From Rudanella paleaurantiibacter (GTDB taxonomy: Bacteria > Bacteroidota > Bacteroidia > Cytophagales > Spirosomataceae): a stretch of 64,000 nucleotides of DNA. The DNA is taken from the NCBI RefSeq assembly GCF_009184635.1, contig NZ_WELI01000002.1, positions 897,788 through 961,787 on the forward strand, written 5' to 3'. A model generated the notes under the pieces. That model was given only the letters and a program-made list of their open reading frames with translations, did not search any database and had not been told where the DNA came from. Every line of letters starts with the position of its first letter. The first letter of the stretch is position 1. Shown piece by piece: positions 8,684 to 17,246 of the stretch. A program made the translations under genes and the position numbers.

Positions 8684-8702
8684 CCAGGCAGTGACCCTAC
8701 AC

Positions 8703-8762
8703 GGATTTAAAAAAGGCGAATGCCAGAGCTGTAAACCTCTGGCATTCGCCTTTTTTAAATCC
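8703..8762. terminator. Bidirectional terminator between the SPFH gene and malQ
   Basis: A perfect 26-bp stem (8703-8728 with 8737-8762) with an 8-base loop. The stem contains A6/T6 runs, so it gives a U-tract in both directions. The malQ stop codon (8757-8755) lies inside the right arm, so the last malQ codons are part of the terminator. Confidence 0.93.
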
Positions 8763-10290
8763 GTCCGGCCATTTGGGTCAGCTTCAGAAGGCCCTCGGCC
8801 ACGTTGTCAGTGAGTTGATCCGGCGTGTATCGCCACGACCAGTTCCCACTGCCGGAGTCGGGCGTCGCTTCGCCGGGCGTAGCGACGCCCGGCGTATTCA
8901 TGCGGTGCGACTCGTCCAGATTCAGGGCATCCTGCAAGGGCAAAATGACCAGACGCGCCACCGACAACATCGCCAGACGGTTCAGATGGATCGTAACCGT
9001 TTCGGCCGTTGGCCTGATACCCAGATACGCTTTTACATTGGCCCGAATCTCAGGGGAAGCCTTTACCCACCAGCCCGACGTAGTAGGGTTATCGTGCGTG
9101 CCCGTGTACGCGACCGTATTGATTACGTGGTTGTGCGGAGCGTGCGTCGACGTAGCTACGTCGGCCCCGAACCCAAACTGCAATACACGCATACCGGGAA
9201 TCTGAAAATGACGCAGGTGTGGCTGTACATCGGGGGCACGCTCACCCAGGTCTTCGGCAATGACGGGCAAATGCCCAAACTGCCGGTACATAGTATCCAT
9301 GAAGGCGTCGATAGGAGCCTTTATCCACTCTCCGATACGGGCCGAAGGTTGCGAAGCCGGAATTTCCCAATACACCGCAAAGCCCAGAAAATGGTCGAGC
9401 CGGGTCAGACTGTACAGTTTCATTTGATGCCGTAACCGCCGAATCCACCACTGAAACCCACTTTCTTCGTGCTTCGGCCAATCGTAAACCGGGTTACCCC
9501 AGCGCTGGCCCTCTTCACTAAACATATCGGGTGGAGCCCCGGCCACAAACGTGGGCATTCCTTCATCGTCAAGTTTAAACAGGTCCTGAAACGCCCAAAC
9601 ATCGGGGCTGTTGTGCTGCACGTAGATCGGGATATCGCCAATGATATGAATCCGATGGGCAAAACAATAGTCTTTCAGCGCGTTCCACTGCCTGAAAAAC
9701 AGAAACTGAAGCACTTTAATCTCCTCGATTGGTTCGCGTAACCGGTCGAGTTCGCGGGCGAGGGCTTCGGGTTCGCGCCGAACCAGTTCGGGCGCCCAAC
9801 GCACCCACCAGTACTCACCGGTATCCTGTTGCAGAGCCGTAAACAGGGCATAATCAGTAAGCCAATGAGCCTCCTGTTGGCAAAAAAGCTCATAGTCGAT
9901 TAGTTGCGTATTGTTGGCCGTTCGCCGAAACGCATCGGCGGCCCGCCGAAGTAGGGGCATTTTACGCTCCGATACCCGCCAAAGGTTAGCCCGGTTGCTA
10001 ACGGGCAGCTCCGCCGACCGGGTTTCTTCGGCCGTCAGCAAACCCTCCTCAACCAGCTTGTCGAGGCTAATCATGAGCACATTACCGGCAAACGCGGAGG
10101 GGCTGCTGTAGGGCGAAAAACCGGCACCGGGATCAACCGGGGTAGTGGGCAGAATTTGCCAGTACGTTTGTCCGGCAGCCGATAAAAAATCGACGAAGCG
10201 ATAAGCCTCGGTACCCAGATCGCCCAAACCGTGCGGAGAGGGCAATGAGGTAATGTGCAGCAGCAGGCCGCTTGAGCGTTGTTGGAGCAT
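8755..10290 (-). CDS. malQ: 4-alpha-glucanotransferase (amylomaltase)
   Basis: 511 residues, typical for the GH77 disproportionating enzyme that transfers maltodextrin segments between glucan chains in the cytoplasm. Characteristic stretches: the start RSSGLLLHITSLPSPHGLGD, then FSPYSSPSAFAGN, the nucleophile region YSLTRLDHFLGFAVYW, the acid/base region VIAEDLGERAPDV, and TGTHDNPTTSGWW. Near the C-terminus the usual short RMNxPG...NWxWR joint is stretched to RMNTPGVATPGEATPDSGSG before NWSWR. The DNA coding for this extra stretch contains a GC-rich palindrome (8871-8894) that resembles another at 45623. The insertion is in frame and lies in a surface loop, so activity is probably kept. Divergent from atpD. 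Confidence 0.95.
   Translation of the reverse strand: MLQQRSSGLLLHITSLPSPHGLGDLGTEAYRFVDFLSAAGQTYWQILPTTPVDPGAGFSPYSSPSAFAGNVLMISLDKLVEEGLLTAEETRSAELPVSNRANLWRVSERKMPLLRRAADAFRRTANNTQLIDYELFCQQEAHWLTDYALFTALQQDTGEYWWVRWAPELVRREPEALARELDRLREPIEEIKVLQFLFFRQWNALKDYCFAHRIHIIGDIPIYVQHNSPDVWAFQDLFKLDDEGMPTFVAGAPPDMFSEEGQRWGNPVYDWPKHEESGFQWWIRRLRHQMKLYSLTRLDHFLGFAVYWEIPASQPSARIGEWIKAPIDAFMDTMYRQFGHLPVIAEDLGERAPDVQPHLRHFQIPGMRVLQFGFGADVATSTHAPHNHVINTVAYTGTHDNPTTSGWWVKASPEIRANVKAYLGIRPTAETVTIHLNRLAMLSVARLVILPLQDALNLDESHRMNTPGVATPGEATPDSGSGNWSWRYTPDQLTDNVAEGLLKLTQMAGRI
8871..8894. repeat. GC-rich palindrome inside malQ
   Basis: A 10-bp perfect inverted repeat (CGCCGGGCGT / ACGCCCGGCG) with a 4-base loop in the malQ coding region. 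Its core GGGCGTAGCGACGCCC (8875-8890) differs by one base from GGGCGTTGCGACGCCC at 45623-45638, suggesting a dispersed palindromic repeat that landed in frame. Confidence 0.6.
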
Positions 10291-10305
10291 AACGTTGAGT
10301 CGTGA

Positions 10306-10380
10306 GCGATGCGTGATGAGCGTGAAGCGATAAAAACAGGCGGGAGCCCGTTCATCATGCTTCGTTCAGCACCCATCGCT
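10306..10380. repeat. Imperfect inverted repeat between malQ and atpD
   Basis: GCGATGCGTGATGAGCGTGA (from 10307) faces the complement of TTCGTTCAGCACCCATCGC (10361-10379), with about four mismatches and a ~30-base loop. It occupies the 5' leader of malQ. It could form a leader hairpin, or be a decayed dispersed repeat. Confidence 0.45.
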
Positions 10381-10493
10381 TTTGTGCAAACTTTCTTTTG
10401 TACAAAATCGCTCGGGGCCTGATTTGTTCGTATAAATCGCCAAAATCCTAATTCTCAACCCCCATCCTCTACTTTCTTCTGAGAATAAGTTAA

Positions 10494-12101
<1,608 letters not shown>

Positions 12102-12115
12102 TAAAAATAGTTGTC

Positions 12116-12215
12116 AGTTTACAGTTTACGGTTTACAGTTGCGGTTCCCCGTGGGGACCTATGCGATTAAAACCGCTCCGCGCAACTACAAACCGCAAAC
12201 TGTAAACTGTAAACT
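12116..12215. repeat. Long hairpin between atpD and atpC
   Basis: AGTTTACAGTTTAC (12116-12129) pairs perfectly with GTAAACTGTAAACT (12202-12215). The left arm then repeats the same 6- to 7-base unit (GTTTACGG, GTTTACAG) and pairs again with AACCGCAAACTG (12191-12202). It is built of short GTTTACA-type units and fills most of the 122-bp gap inside the operon. A similar hairpin separates 38672 and 38776. Possible roles are mRNA processing or partial termination. Confidence 0.65.
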
Positions 12216-12223
12216 TTTCAGAT

Positions 12224-12469
12224 ATGACTCTCGACATCATTACCCCCGACCGTAAGGTTTTCTCCGGCGAGGCTTCGGCCGTAACGTTTCCGGGTATTGA
12301 GGGGCAGTTTCAGGTACTGAACGACCACGCTCCCTTAGTTAGCACACTGGCAAAGGGGCCTGTAACGATTCAGACAGCATCGGGCCAGCAAACGTTTATC
12401 GTAGACGGTGGCGTAGTTGAGGTACTCCGCAACCGCGTGCTGGTACTGGCCGAAGCCGTTGTCGCTTAA
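12224..12469 (+). CDS. atpC: F1Fo ATP synthase subunit epsilon
   Basis: 81 residues. It has the conserved beta-sandwich domain of the epsilon subunit: MTLDIITPDRKVFSGEASAV, FPGIEGQFQVLNDHAPLVST, and FIVDGGVVEVLRNRVLVLAE. The protein is short because the C-terminal helical hairpin of longer epsilon subunits is absent, as is common in Bacteroidota. It links the central stalk of F1 to the c-ring. It is the second gene of the atpD unit, with a hairpin in between, and a strong terminator follows. Confidence 0.95.
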   Translation: MTLDIITPDRKVFSGEASAVTFPGIEGQFQVLNDHAPLVSTLAKGPVTIQTASGQQTFIVDGGVVEVLRNRVLVLAEAVVA

Positions 12470-12503
12470 GCTTGCTTCGCTAATAAATTTTAGAGTATAT
12501 CCG

Positions 12504-12531
12504 AAACCCGAACAGCGCGCTGTTCGGGTTT
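12504..12531 (+). terminator. Terminator after atpC
   Basis: A perfect 14+14 palindrome (AAACCCGAACAGCG / CGCTGTTCGGGTTT) followed by TTCTGTTTGT, 35 bases after the atpC stop. Confidence 0.85.
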
Positions 12532-12540
12532 TCTGTTTGT

Positions 12541-12733
12541 ATAAGCTTAACGTGAACTATGCATAATAGCTGACGCCAGGGCCTTCGACAGGCTCAACCG
12601 CACGCGGTCTGGGCTGACCGCAAATTTGTGAGCTGCCCGTCAGCCTGAGCCTGTCGAAGGCCCTTGCGTCAGCAACTACTTGTAGGACAGGGATTTTGCC
12701 GTGCGTATTATCCATAACTCACATTAAGCTTAA
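12541..12733. mobile_element. MITE-like or REP-like nested inverted repeat
   Basis: Outer arms 12541-12568 and 12706-12733 are inverted copies with 5 mismatches in 28 (ends with TAAGCTTAA). Directly inside, 12569-12596 and 12646-12673 pair with one mismatch over 28 bases; they hold AGGGCCTTCGACAGGCTCA, a dispersed repeat core I recall from many bacteria. The right side has 32 extra bases (12674-12705) with no partner on the left. There is no ORF. It sits between the atpC terminator and the convergent gene. The length and terminal repeats suit a non-autonomous element; no transposase is present and no target duplication is clear. Confidence 0.6.
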
Positions 12734-12743
12734 CTATCAAGCC

Positions 12744-13457
12744 CTAAGCGACCACCATAGTCTCTTTGGCAACAAACTTCTTTTTGTAATGGGCCACTGT
12801 TCGGCCAATCAGCATTCCGCCAACCAGCGAAGGAACAATCCAACCCGCTAAGTGCGCCCAGTCGGGTGCGTTGGCAGGGAGCATTCGCGCGTTGTTGTTG
12901 ACGATGAACGCCGTAAGGGCTGCAACATACGAGCCGCCCATGCGGGTGAAATGTCCGAAAAACCAGTGCATTTTTTCGGTAGGCTTGCCAAACTGGCGTA
13001 AGTCCTGTAAAGCAAACACCAGCGTAAACACGCCAAAGAACGTGAACAGAATAGGCATAAACGAGCCCGCGCCGGAAGTAATCAGAAACACCCCGAAGCA
13101 AATCATGCTTATACTTACCAGCAACGTGAGGTAGGTCAGCCAACGGTCGAAGGTGGGTGGCTCGGCCAGGCTTAGCCCGGCCCGTTTCAGCACAACGGCC
13201 CGGTATCCGGTGGTGCTCAGGTAAAAACTAAAAACAGCTACCCCGGTCAGGAACAACCGAAATATCGTGAAGGGCTGCACCACAAAAAGCAAAACGGCCG
13301 ACAGAGCTACGTAGGTCATACACCAGACGTAGACCCGTCCGGCCCGGTTGTGCAGGCGGCTGCCCTTTTGCGCAAGCATGGCCACAAGGCCCAGCAACAG
13401 GGCGAGGCTTCCGGCAATAATATGGGTGATGAGCAGAATAGAAACGAGCGTTTTCAT
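12744..13457 (-). CDS. DUF2306-like membrane protein
   Basis: 237 residues with about seven hydrophobic segments. The opening MKTLVSILLITHIIAGSLAL followed by a loop with GSRLHNRAGRVYVW matches DUF2306-type predicted membrane proteins: the His in helix 1 and the RLHRxxGRxY loop are the hallmark, and the middle has a second His (MHWFFGHFTRM). The function of the family is not established; the conserved histidines hint at haem or metal contact. It lies 136 bp downstream of a membrane LytTR regulator on the same strand, with three TTTGTCAAA-type boxes in the gap. That regulator may control it. Confidence 0.65.
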   Translation of the reverse strand: MKTLVSILLITHIIAGSLALLLGLVAMLAQKGSRLHNRAGRVYVWCMTYVALSAVLLFVVQPFTIFRLFLTGVAVFSFYLSTTGYRAVVLKRAGLSLAEPPTFDRWLTYLTLLVSISMICFGVFLITSGAGSFMPILFTFFGVFTLVFALQDLRQFGKPTEKMHWFFGHFTRMGGSYVAALTAFIVNNNARMLPANAPDWAHLAGWIVPSLVGGMLIGRTVAHYKKKFVAKETMVVA

Positions 13458-13548
13458 GACAACTTTGGTTGGCGATTAGTTGTCACAAAGGTGCAGGGAG
13501 CTTTCCGATAGGGCCAGAAAATAGGGCCTAATGGCAGTTTTTGGGCTA

Positions 13549-13598
13549 TTTGTCAAACGTAGGGGCATTTGACAAAGCCAGCAGGGACGTTTGTCAAT
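13549..13598. promoter_or_regulatory. Three TTTGTCAAA-type boxes upstream of the DUF2306-like gene
   Basis: TTTGTCAAA (13549-13557), its reverse complement TTTGACAAA (13568-13576) and TTTGTCAAT (13590-13598) are spaced 19 and 22 bp centre to centre. They lie about 95-140 bp upstream of the gene at 13457, and the third overlaps the stop of the LytTR gene at 13594. LytTR proteins usually bind repeats about two turns apart, so the neighbouring regulator is a candidate binder. Confidence 0.5.
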
Positions 13599-14496
13599 CG
13601 CCCTTTAGCCCGGCCACCAGCGTCTCGTTATAGCGCCGGGCTACGGGCACCTCCAATTCGCCCCCATACAGGTGCAGCTTGTAGCCTTGCGCATTGCCCG
13701 TGACGCGCTCAACGCGGTCCAGATTGACCACATACGAACGATGGCAACGCACCAGCCTCGAAAACGGCTTTAGCTGGCTTTCCAGCCGACTCAGACTACT
13801 TCGGAGCAGAACTTTTTGCACCCGCCCGTCTTTCAGAAAATAAACCGTGCAATAGTTGTCACTCGACTCGATCAGGAGCAGGTCGATGGGGGAGAGGGTC
13901 AGCGAATCCTTGTCATTTTCGGCGATGAGGGTTGCTGACGCAAAACCTTGTTCGGCAATCGTTTGGATCGGGGATGTTTGAGGGGCGGACGTTTCCTCTT
14001 TGGGCAATACACCCACCGGATGTAATTGAGCCGCCAGGTTCTGGTACGCTCGTAACCGACGGATATACCCACCCACAATAACACCCGTAACCGGAAAAAC
14101 ACCTACTCCGAGCGTCGCCAAAACACCCCAAATCAGGTTATCCAACGTAAAAGGTAATTTCGCGAAGAGGTTCAGATAGAAAAAATTTCCGAACGTTACC
14201 TGTAACAGATTCAGCAACACAAAGCCGATGGCCCGGCCAACGGTCCAGTGTTGCTCGGCAAAAAAACGCGGGAACAACGTAGGCCAAAGCGTGAAGTGAA
14301 CGGCCGTAAGCACAAACGAAACCAGGCCAAAGCCACTAATCTTGAGCCACTTCGCGGAGGTTTGCCACTCGGCCAACCCGAATGGCTGGAAGACTACCAG
14401 AAATAGCCCCACAAACAGCCCGATCAGGCCGGCCACACGAACCTGAACCGCCGGGGGCTCAAGTACGGTGTAGGGCTGACGCAGAAGGGACCACAT
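13594..14496 (-). CDS. Membrane-anchored LytTR-type DNA-binding regulator
   Basis: 300 residues. The first ~150 residues contain four hydrophobic segments (VRVAGLIGLFVGLFLVVFQP, ISGFGLVSFVLTAVHFTLWP, AIGFVLLNLLQVTFGNFFYL, LIWGVLATLGVGVFPVTGVI). After a linker rich in Pro, Thr and Gln comes a LytTR domain at about 200-297 (LLLIESSDNYCTVYFLKDGR, then LVRCHRSYVVNLDRVERV). LytTR domains bind direct repeats as homodimers. There is no receiver domain, so the membrane part itself probably senses the signal. Its ATG is 6 bases past the stop of the rhomboid gene, so both are probably one transcript. Confidence 0.88.
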   Translation of the reverse strand: MWSLLRQPYTVLEPPAVQVRVAGLIGLFVGLFLVVFQPFGLAEWQTSAKWLKISGFGLVSFVLTAVHFTLWPTLFPRFFAEQHWTVGRAIGFVLLNLLQVTFGNFFYLNLFAKLPFTLDNLIWGVLATLGVGVFPVTGVIVGGYIRRLRAYQNLAAQLHPVGVLPKEETSAPQTSPIQTIAEQGFASATLIAENDKDSLTLSPIDLLLIESSDNYCTVYFLKDGRVQKVLLRSSLSRLESQLKPFSRLVRCHRSYVVNLDRVERVTGNAQGYKLHLYGGELEVPVARRYNETLVAGLKGD

Positions 14497-14502
14497 ACGC
14501 GT

Positions 14503-15126
14503 TTAGAAAAGCCGCCAACTGGCGATCTGCTCGAAAAACGAAGGCAACACGCCTGGAAACGTGGCAATCATAAACACAATACCGAACAGCGCTCCGTAGA
14601 TGTGGGCATCGTGGTTCACGTTACCGTATCCCCGGCGCGATTCGTAGAATGAATAGGCCAGATAGAAAATCCCGAAGATAAAGCCCGGTACCGGAATCGG
14701 TATAAACATCAGATACAGCGGGGTAAGGGGCCGGAATAGAATCGACGCGAAAATAATGGCCGACACCCCGCCCGAAGCACCCAACGAGTTATACCCCGGG
14801 TTGTGCCGGTGCTTGAAAAACGTGGGCAGGTCAGACACGATAATGGCAACCAGATAAAACCCGATGAGCCAGATAGCCGACGATGCACCGAACATGAACG
14901 CAAACAACTGCTCAATGTAGCTTCCGAAAAAATAGAAACTGAGCATGTTGAAAATCAGGTGTCCCCAGTCGGCGTGAAGAAACCCAGACGTGAGCAACCG
15001 ATAGTACTGACCGCGCCGGGCTACCTGGTAGGGGTTCATGATCCAGCGGTTCATCAGGTCATGGTTATTCCAGGCCCATACGCTGATGGCAATCGTAACA
15101 ACAATGATTAGTAGGGTGATACTCAC
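14503..15126 (-). CDS. Rhomboid-family intramembrane serine protease
   Basis: 207 residues if translation begins at the GTG at 15126-15124 (VSITLLIIVVTIAISVWAW). The frame stays open to a TTG at 15222, but those extra 32 residues (MFGTLSPRSE...) are unlike the family and coincide with an inverted repeat, so I prefer the GTG. The catalytic serine is in LGASGGVSAIIFA (GxSG motif) and the histidine in HDAHIYGALFGI. About six membrane helices are present, including the WGHLIFNMLSFYFFG segment (HxxxN motif). Rhomboids cleave membrane proteins within the bilayer. It probably shares a transcript with the downstream LytTR gene. The substrate is unknown. Confidence 0.85.
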   Translation of the reverse strand: MSITLLIIVVTIAISVWAWNNHDLMNRWIMNPYQVARRGQYYRLLTSGFLHADWGHLIFNMLSFYFFGSYIEQLFAFMFGASSAIWLIGFYLVAIIVSDLPTFFKHRHNPGYNSLGASGGVSAIIFASILFRPLTPLYLMFIPIPVPGFIFGIFYLAYSFYESRRGYGNVNHDAHIYGALFGIVFMIATFPGVLPSFFEQIASWRLF

Positions 15127-15151
15127 AGGGCTTTTGTTCGTTTGTGTAGAC

Positions 15152-15237
15152 GGTTCGCTTATTTGTCGGTTTATAGTGGTTAGTTTCCCCTGTTCGCTAC
15201 GGGGCGAAAGCGTACCAAACAAACAAATAAACGAACC
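15152..15237. repeat. Imperfect inverted repeat before the rhomboid gene
   Basis: GGTTCGCTTATTTGTCGGTT (from 15152) and AACAAACAAATAAACGAACC (15218-15237) are inverted copies with a few mismatches. The repeat lies between the polyprenyl synthase stop and the likely GTG start of the rhomboid gene. Its short A/C-rich units recall the intergenic hairpins at 1600, 12116 and 38674. Confidence 0.5.
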
Positions 15238-15246
15238 AGGAAAACC

Positions 15247-16233
15247 TTAACTCTCGCGCTCCACCAACTGATGGGCAAACTGAAGCAGTAACTCCTTCCG
15301 GGCGGGCTCGGCCGAAACCTGCTCGAAGTTAGCAAACCCCTGAGCGAAATAGCTACTGATGCGGGCCTCGGCAATCTGCCGAATACCCAGCTGATCGTAA
15401 ATTTCCGTAACAGCCTTTACTTTCTCGGCCTTATCGAACTGGGTACGGTTCAGCCAGCTGTGCAGTTCGGTTTTGAGCGCCCCCTCTGCTTTTTCGAGGG
15501 CTTCGATCAGCATAAAGGTTTTCTTGTTGGCAATAATGTCGCCCCCTACCTGCTTACCAAATTTGGCCGGGTCGCCATACACATCGAGGAGGTCATCTTT
15601 CAATTGAAACCCAATCCCGATATTGATGCCCCCCTCGCGCAGATGCTCCACGCTGGCATCGTCGGCACGGGCAATCAGACCACCCAGCTCCAAAGCAAAA
15701 CCGAGCAGTACCGACGTTTTGAGCTTAATCATCTCAATGTACTCGGCCTCGGTTACGTCGGTGCGCGTTTCAAAGTTCATGTCGAGTTGTTGCCCTTCGC
15801 ACACCTCAGCGGCCGTCCGGTTAAAGCGGCTCATAACCCGTTTCAGGATGGGCGTTTCCACATCGAGCAACAGCTCGTAGGCGTTCACCAGCATGACATC
15901 GCCCGACAGAATGGCGATGTTATTATTCCACTTTTCGTGCACTGTAGGCTGCCCCCGACGCAACGGAGCCTGATCCATGATGTCGTCGTGCATGAGCGTG
16001 AAGTTGTGAAATACCTCCACGGCCAGGGCGGGCTTTACGGCTTTCTGCCAATCGTCGGTAAACAGATAAGCGCCCAACAGGGTCATGAGGGGCCGCAGGC
16101 GTTTACCGCCCAGGTTCATGATGTAACGAATGGGGTCGTATAACTCGGCGGGCTGATCGCCGTACTGAGTATTCTGGAGTTGGTTGAGAAGTGCCTCTGA
16201 GAAAACGGCTGGATTGATTGACGGAGACGGCAT
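15247..16233 (-). CDS. Polyprenyl diphosphate synthase (trans-isoprenyl)
   Basis: 328 residues. The first aspartate-rich motif is in LMHDDIMDQAPLRRGQPTVH and the second in GFQLKDDLLDVYGD, with the GKRLRPL motif before them. These bind Mg2+ and the allylic diphosphate, adding isopentenyl units to build farnesyl, geranylgeranyl or longer chains. The bulky residues just before the first DDxxD (FHNFTLMHDD) favour a short- to mid-length product, but chain length cannot be fixed by eye. The product feeds quinone, carotenoid or cell-wall carrier synthesis. It is the first gene of a likely minus-strand series that continues with the rhomboid protease and LytTR regulator. Confidence 0.93.
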   Translation of the reverse strand: MPSPSINPAVFSEALLNQLQNTQYGDQPAELYDPIRYIMNLGGKRLRPLMTLLGAYLFTDDWQKAVKPALAVEVFHNFTLMHDDIMDQAPLRRGQPTVHEKWNNNIAILSGDVMLVNAYELLLDVETPILKRVMSRFNRTAAEVCEGQQLDMNFETRTDVTEAEYIEMIKLKTSVLLGFALELGGLIARADDASVEHLREGGINIGIGFQLKDDLLDVYGDPAKFGKQVGGDIIANKKTFMLIEALEKAEGALKTELHSWLNRTQFDKAEKVKAVTEIYDQLGIRQIAEARISSYFAQGFANFEQVSAEPARKELLLQFAHQLVERES

Positions 16234-16306
16234 AACACGGTGTTAAGGCTCAAAAATACACAAAACTGCCTTCTTCTCTGTTATTCCGCGAAGCCGAACC
16301 TCTGTA

Positions 16307-17131
16307 CTACCAGCCAATTACCCGCTTGTAACGACTGTCGGCTTCGGTTTTCATCAGGCGGGTCAGCCGGAGCGAAAGCGAAAAATACCCGTCGCGCTTA
16401 ATGCTATTACCCCGCTGATTGCCAGGCTCATTGGGCGGCAAACCAATTGAAACCCGCCGGTCGGAGAGGGCTTGCCCCATGGGCGCAAGCGCACTAAAAT
16501 CTGGATATACCGTGCTCACGTCGTCGAGATAATCGCTAAAAACAACGGTGTAGCCAAACTCCAGCGCCAGCCGGTAGCGGAGCCACACACGTACCGGATA
16601 CCCGATCTGAAGCTTCAGTACGGGGGGGATGCGGCTGTAAGATACGCCCTCGGTACGCAGGGGCGGCAAACTAACGAGTTTACCCAGATAGCCCGTCATG
16701 GTATTCAGATACGTAAGCCCTAGACCCGCATATAGGTAGGGGTTGAAAGGGCGTTCGCGTGGGTCGGGTGGAAAGAGGTCGGCCTGAATACCCGCCGAGA
16801 TTTCGGGATTCAGGCACACAAACGACAGGTTGTTGTACCAAACCCGCGTACCCTCCTGGCGTCCCTGCAAAAAATAAAGGCGACCATCGGCCCGTGCCGA
16901 CAGCCGATCGGCAAACCGATACAGCGCCGAAGCCGAAGCCTCAGCCCCAAGCCGGGGTCGGCGTAGTACGTCTTTTTCCTCACTCATATCGCCTGCATAC
17001 CGGGTAGCGCCCGCCTGTATCGCAACCGACCAGGCGCCGGGTGTATCTTGCCAATATTTCCAGGGACGGTACTGAGCCAAAGCCGCCGGGCTTACCAACG
17101 GGAAGAGGAAAAGGAGGAGATATTTTTTCAA
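16307..17131 (-). CDS. DUF6089-like outer-membrane beta-barrel protein
   Basis: 274 residues. A signal peptide (MKKYLLLFLFPLVSPAALAQ) precedes an alternating hydrophobic/polar pattern of beta strands, such as WSVAIQAGATRYAGDMSEEK, FNPYLYAGLGLTYLNTMTGY and LALEFGYTVVFSDYLDDVST. The strand pattern, the NPYLYAGLGL element and the late '..DxDYLDDVSTxYxD' element match DUF6089-type outer-membrane proteins of Bacteroidota, whose role is unknown. The start codon is TTG at 17131-17129. It is followed by the polyprenyl synthase and preceded by recQ on the same strand. Confidence 0.78.
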   Translation of the reverse strand: MKKYLLLFLFPLVSPAALAQYRPWKYWQDTPGAWSVAIQAGATRYAGDMSEEKDVLRRPRLGAEASASALYRFADRLSARADGRLYFLQGRQEGTRVWYNNLSFVCLNPEISAGIQADLFPPDPRERPFNPYLYAGLGLTYLNTMTGYLGKLVSLPPLRTEGVSYSRIPPVLKLQIGYPVRVWLRYRLALEFGYTVVFSDYLDDVSTVYPDFSALAPMGQALSDRRVSIGLPPNEPGNQRGNSIKRDGYFSLSLRLTRLMKTEADSRYKRVIGW

Positions 17132-17246
17132 AACAAGTCAGCAGAAACGGTTGGACGCGCAAATTAGTCAGATCGAGCCTATTATAGAACGAACGACCCC
17201 ACCAATGGTCACTCACCTATTTGGCCTCTGCCCGTTGACGTCAGGT

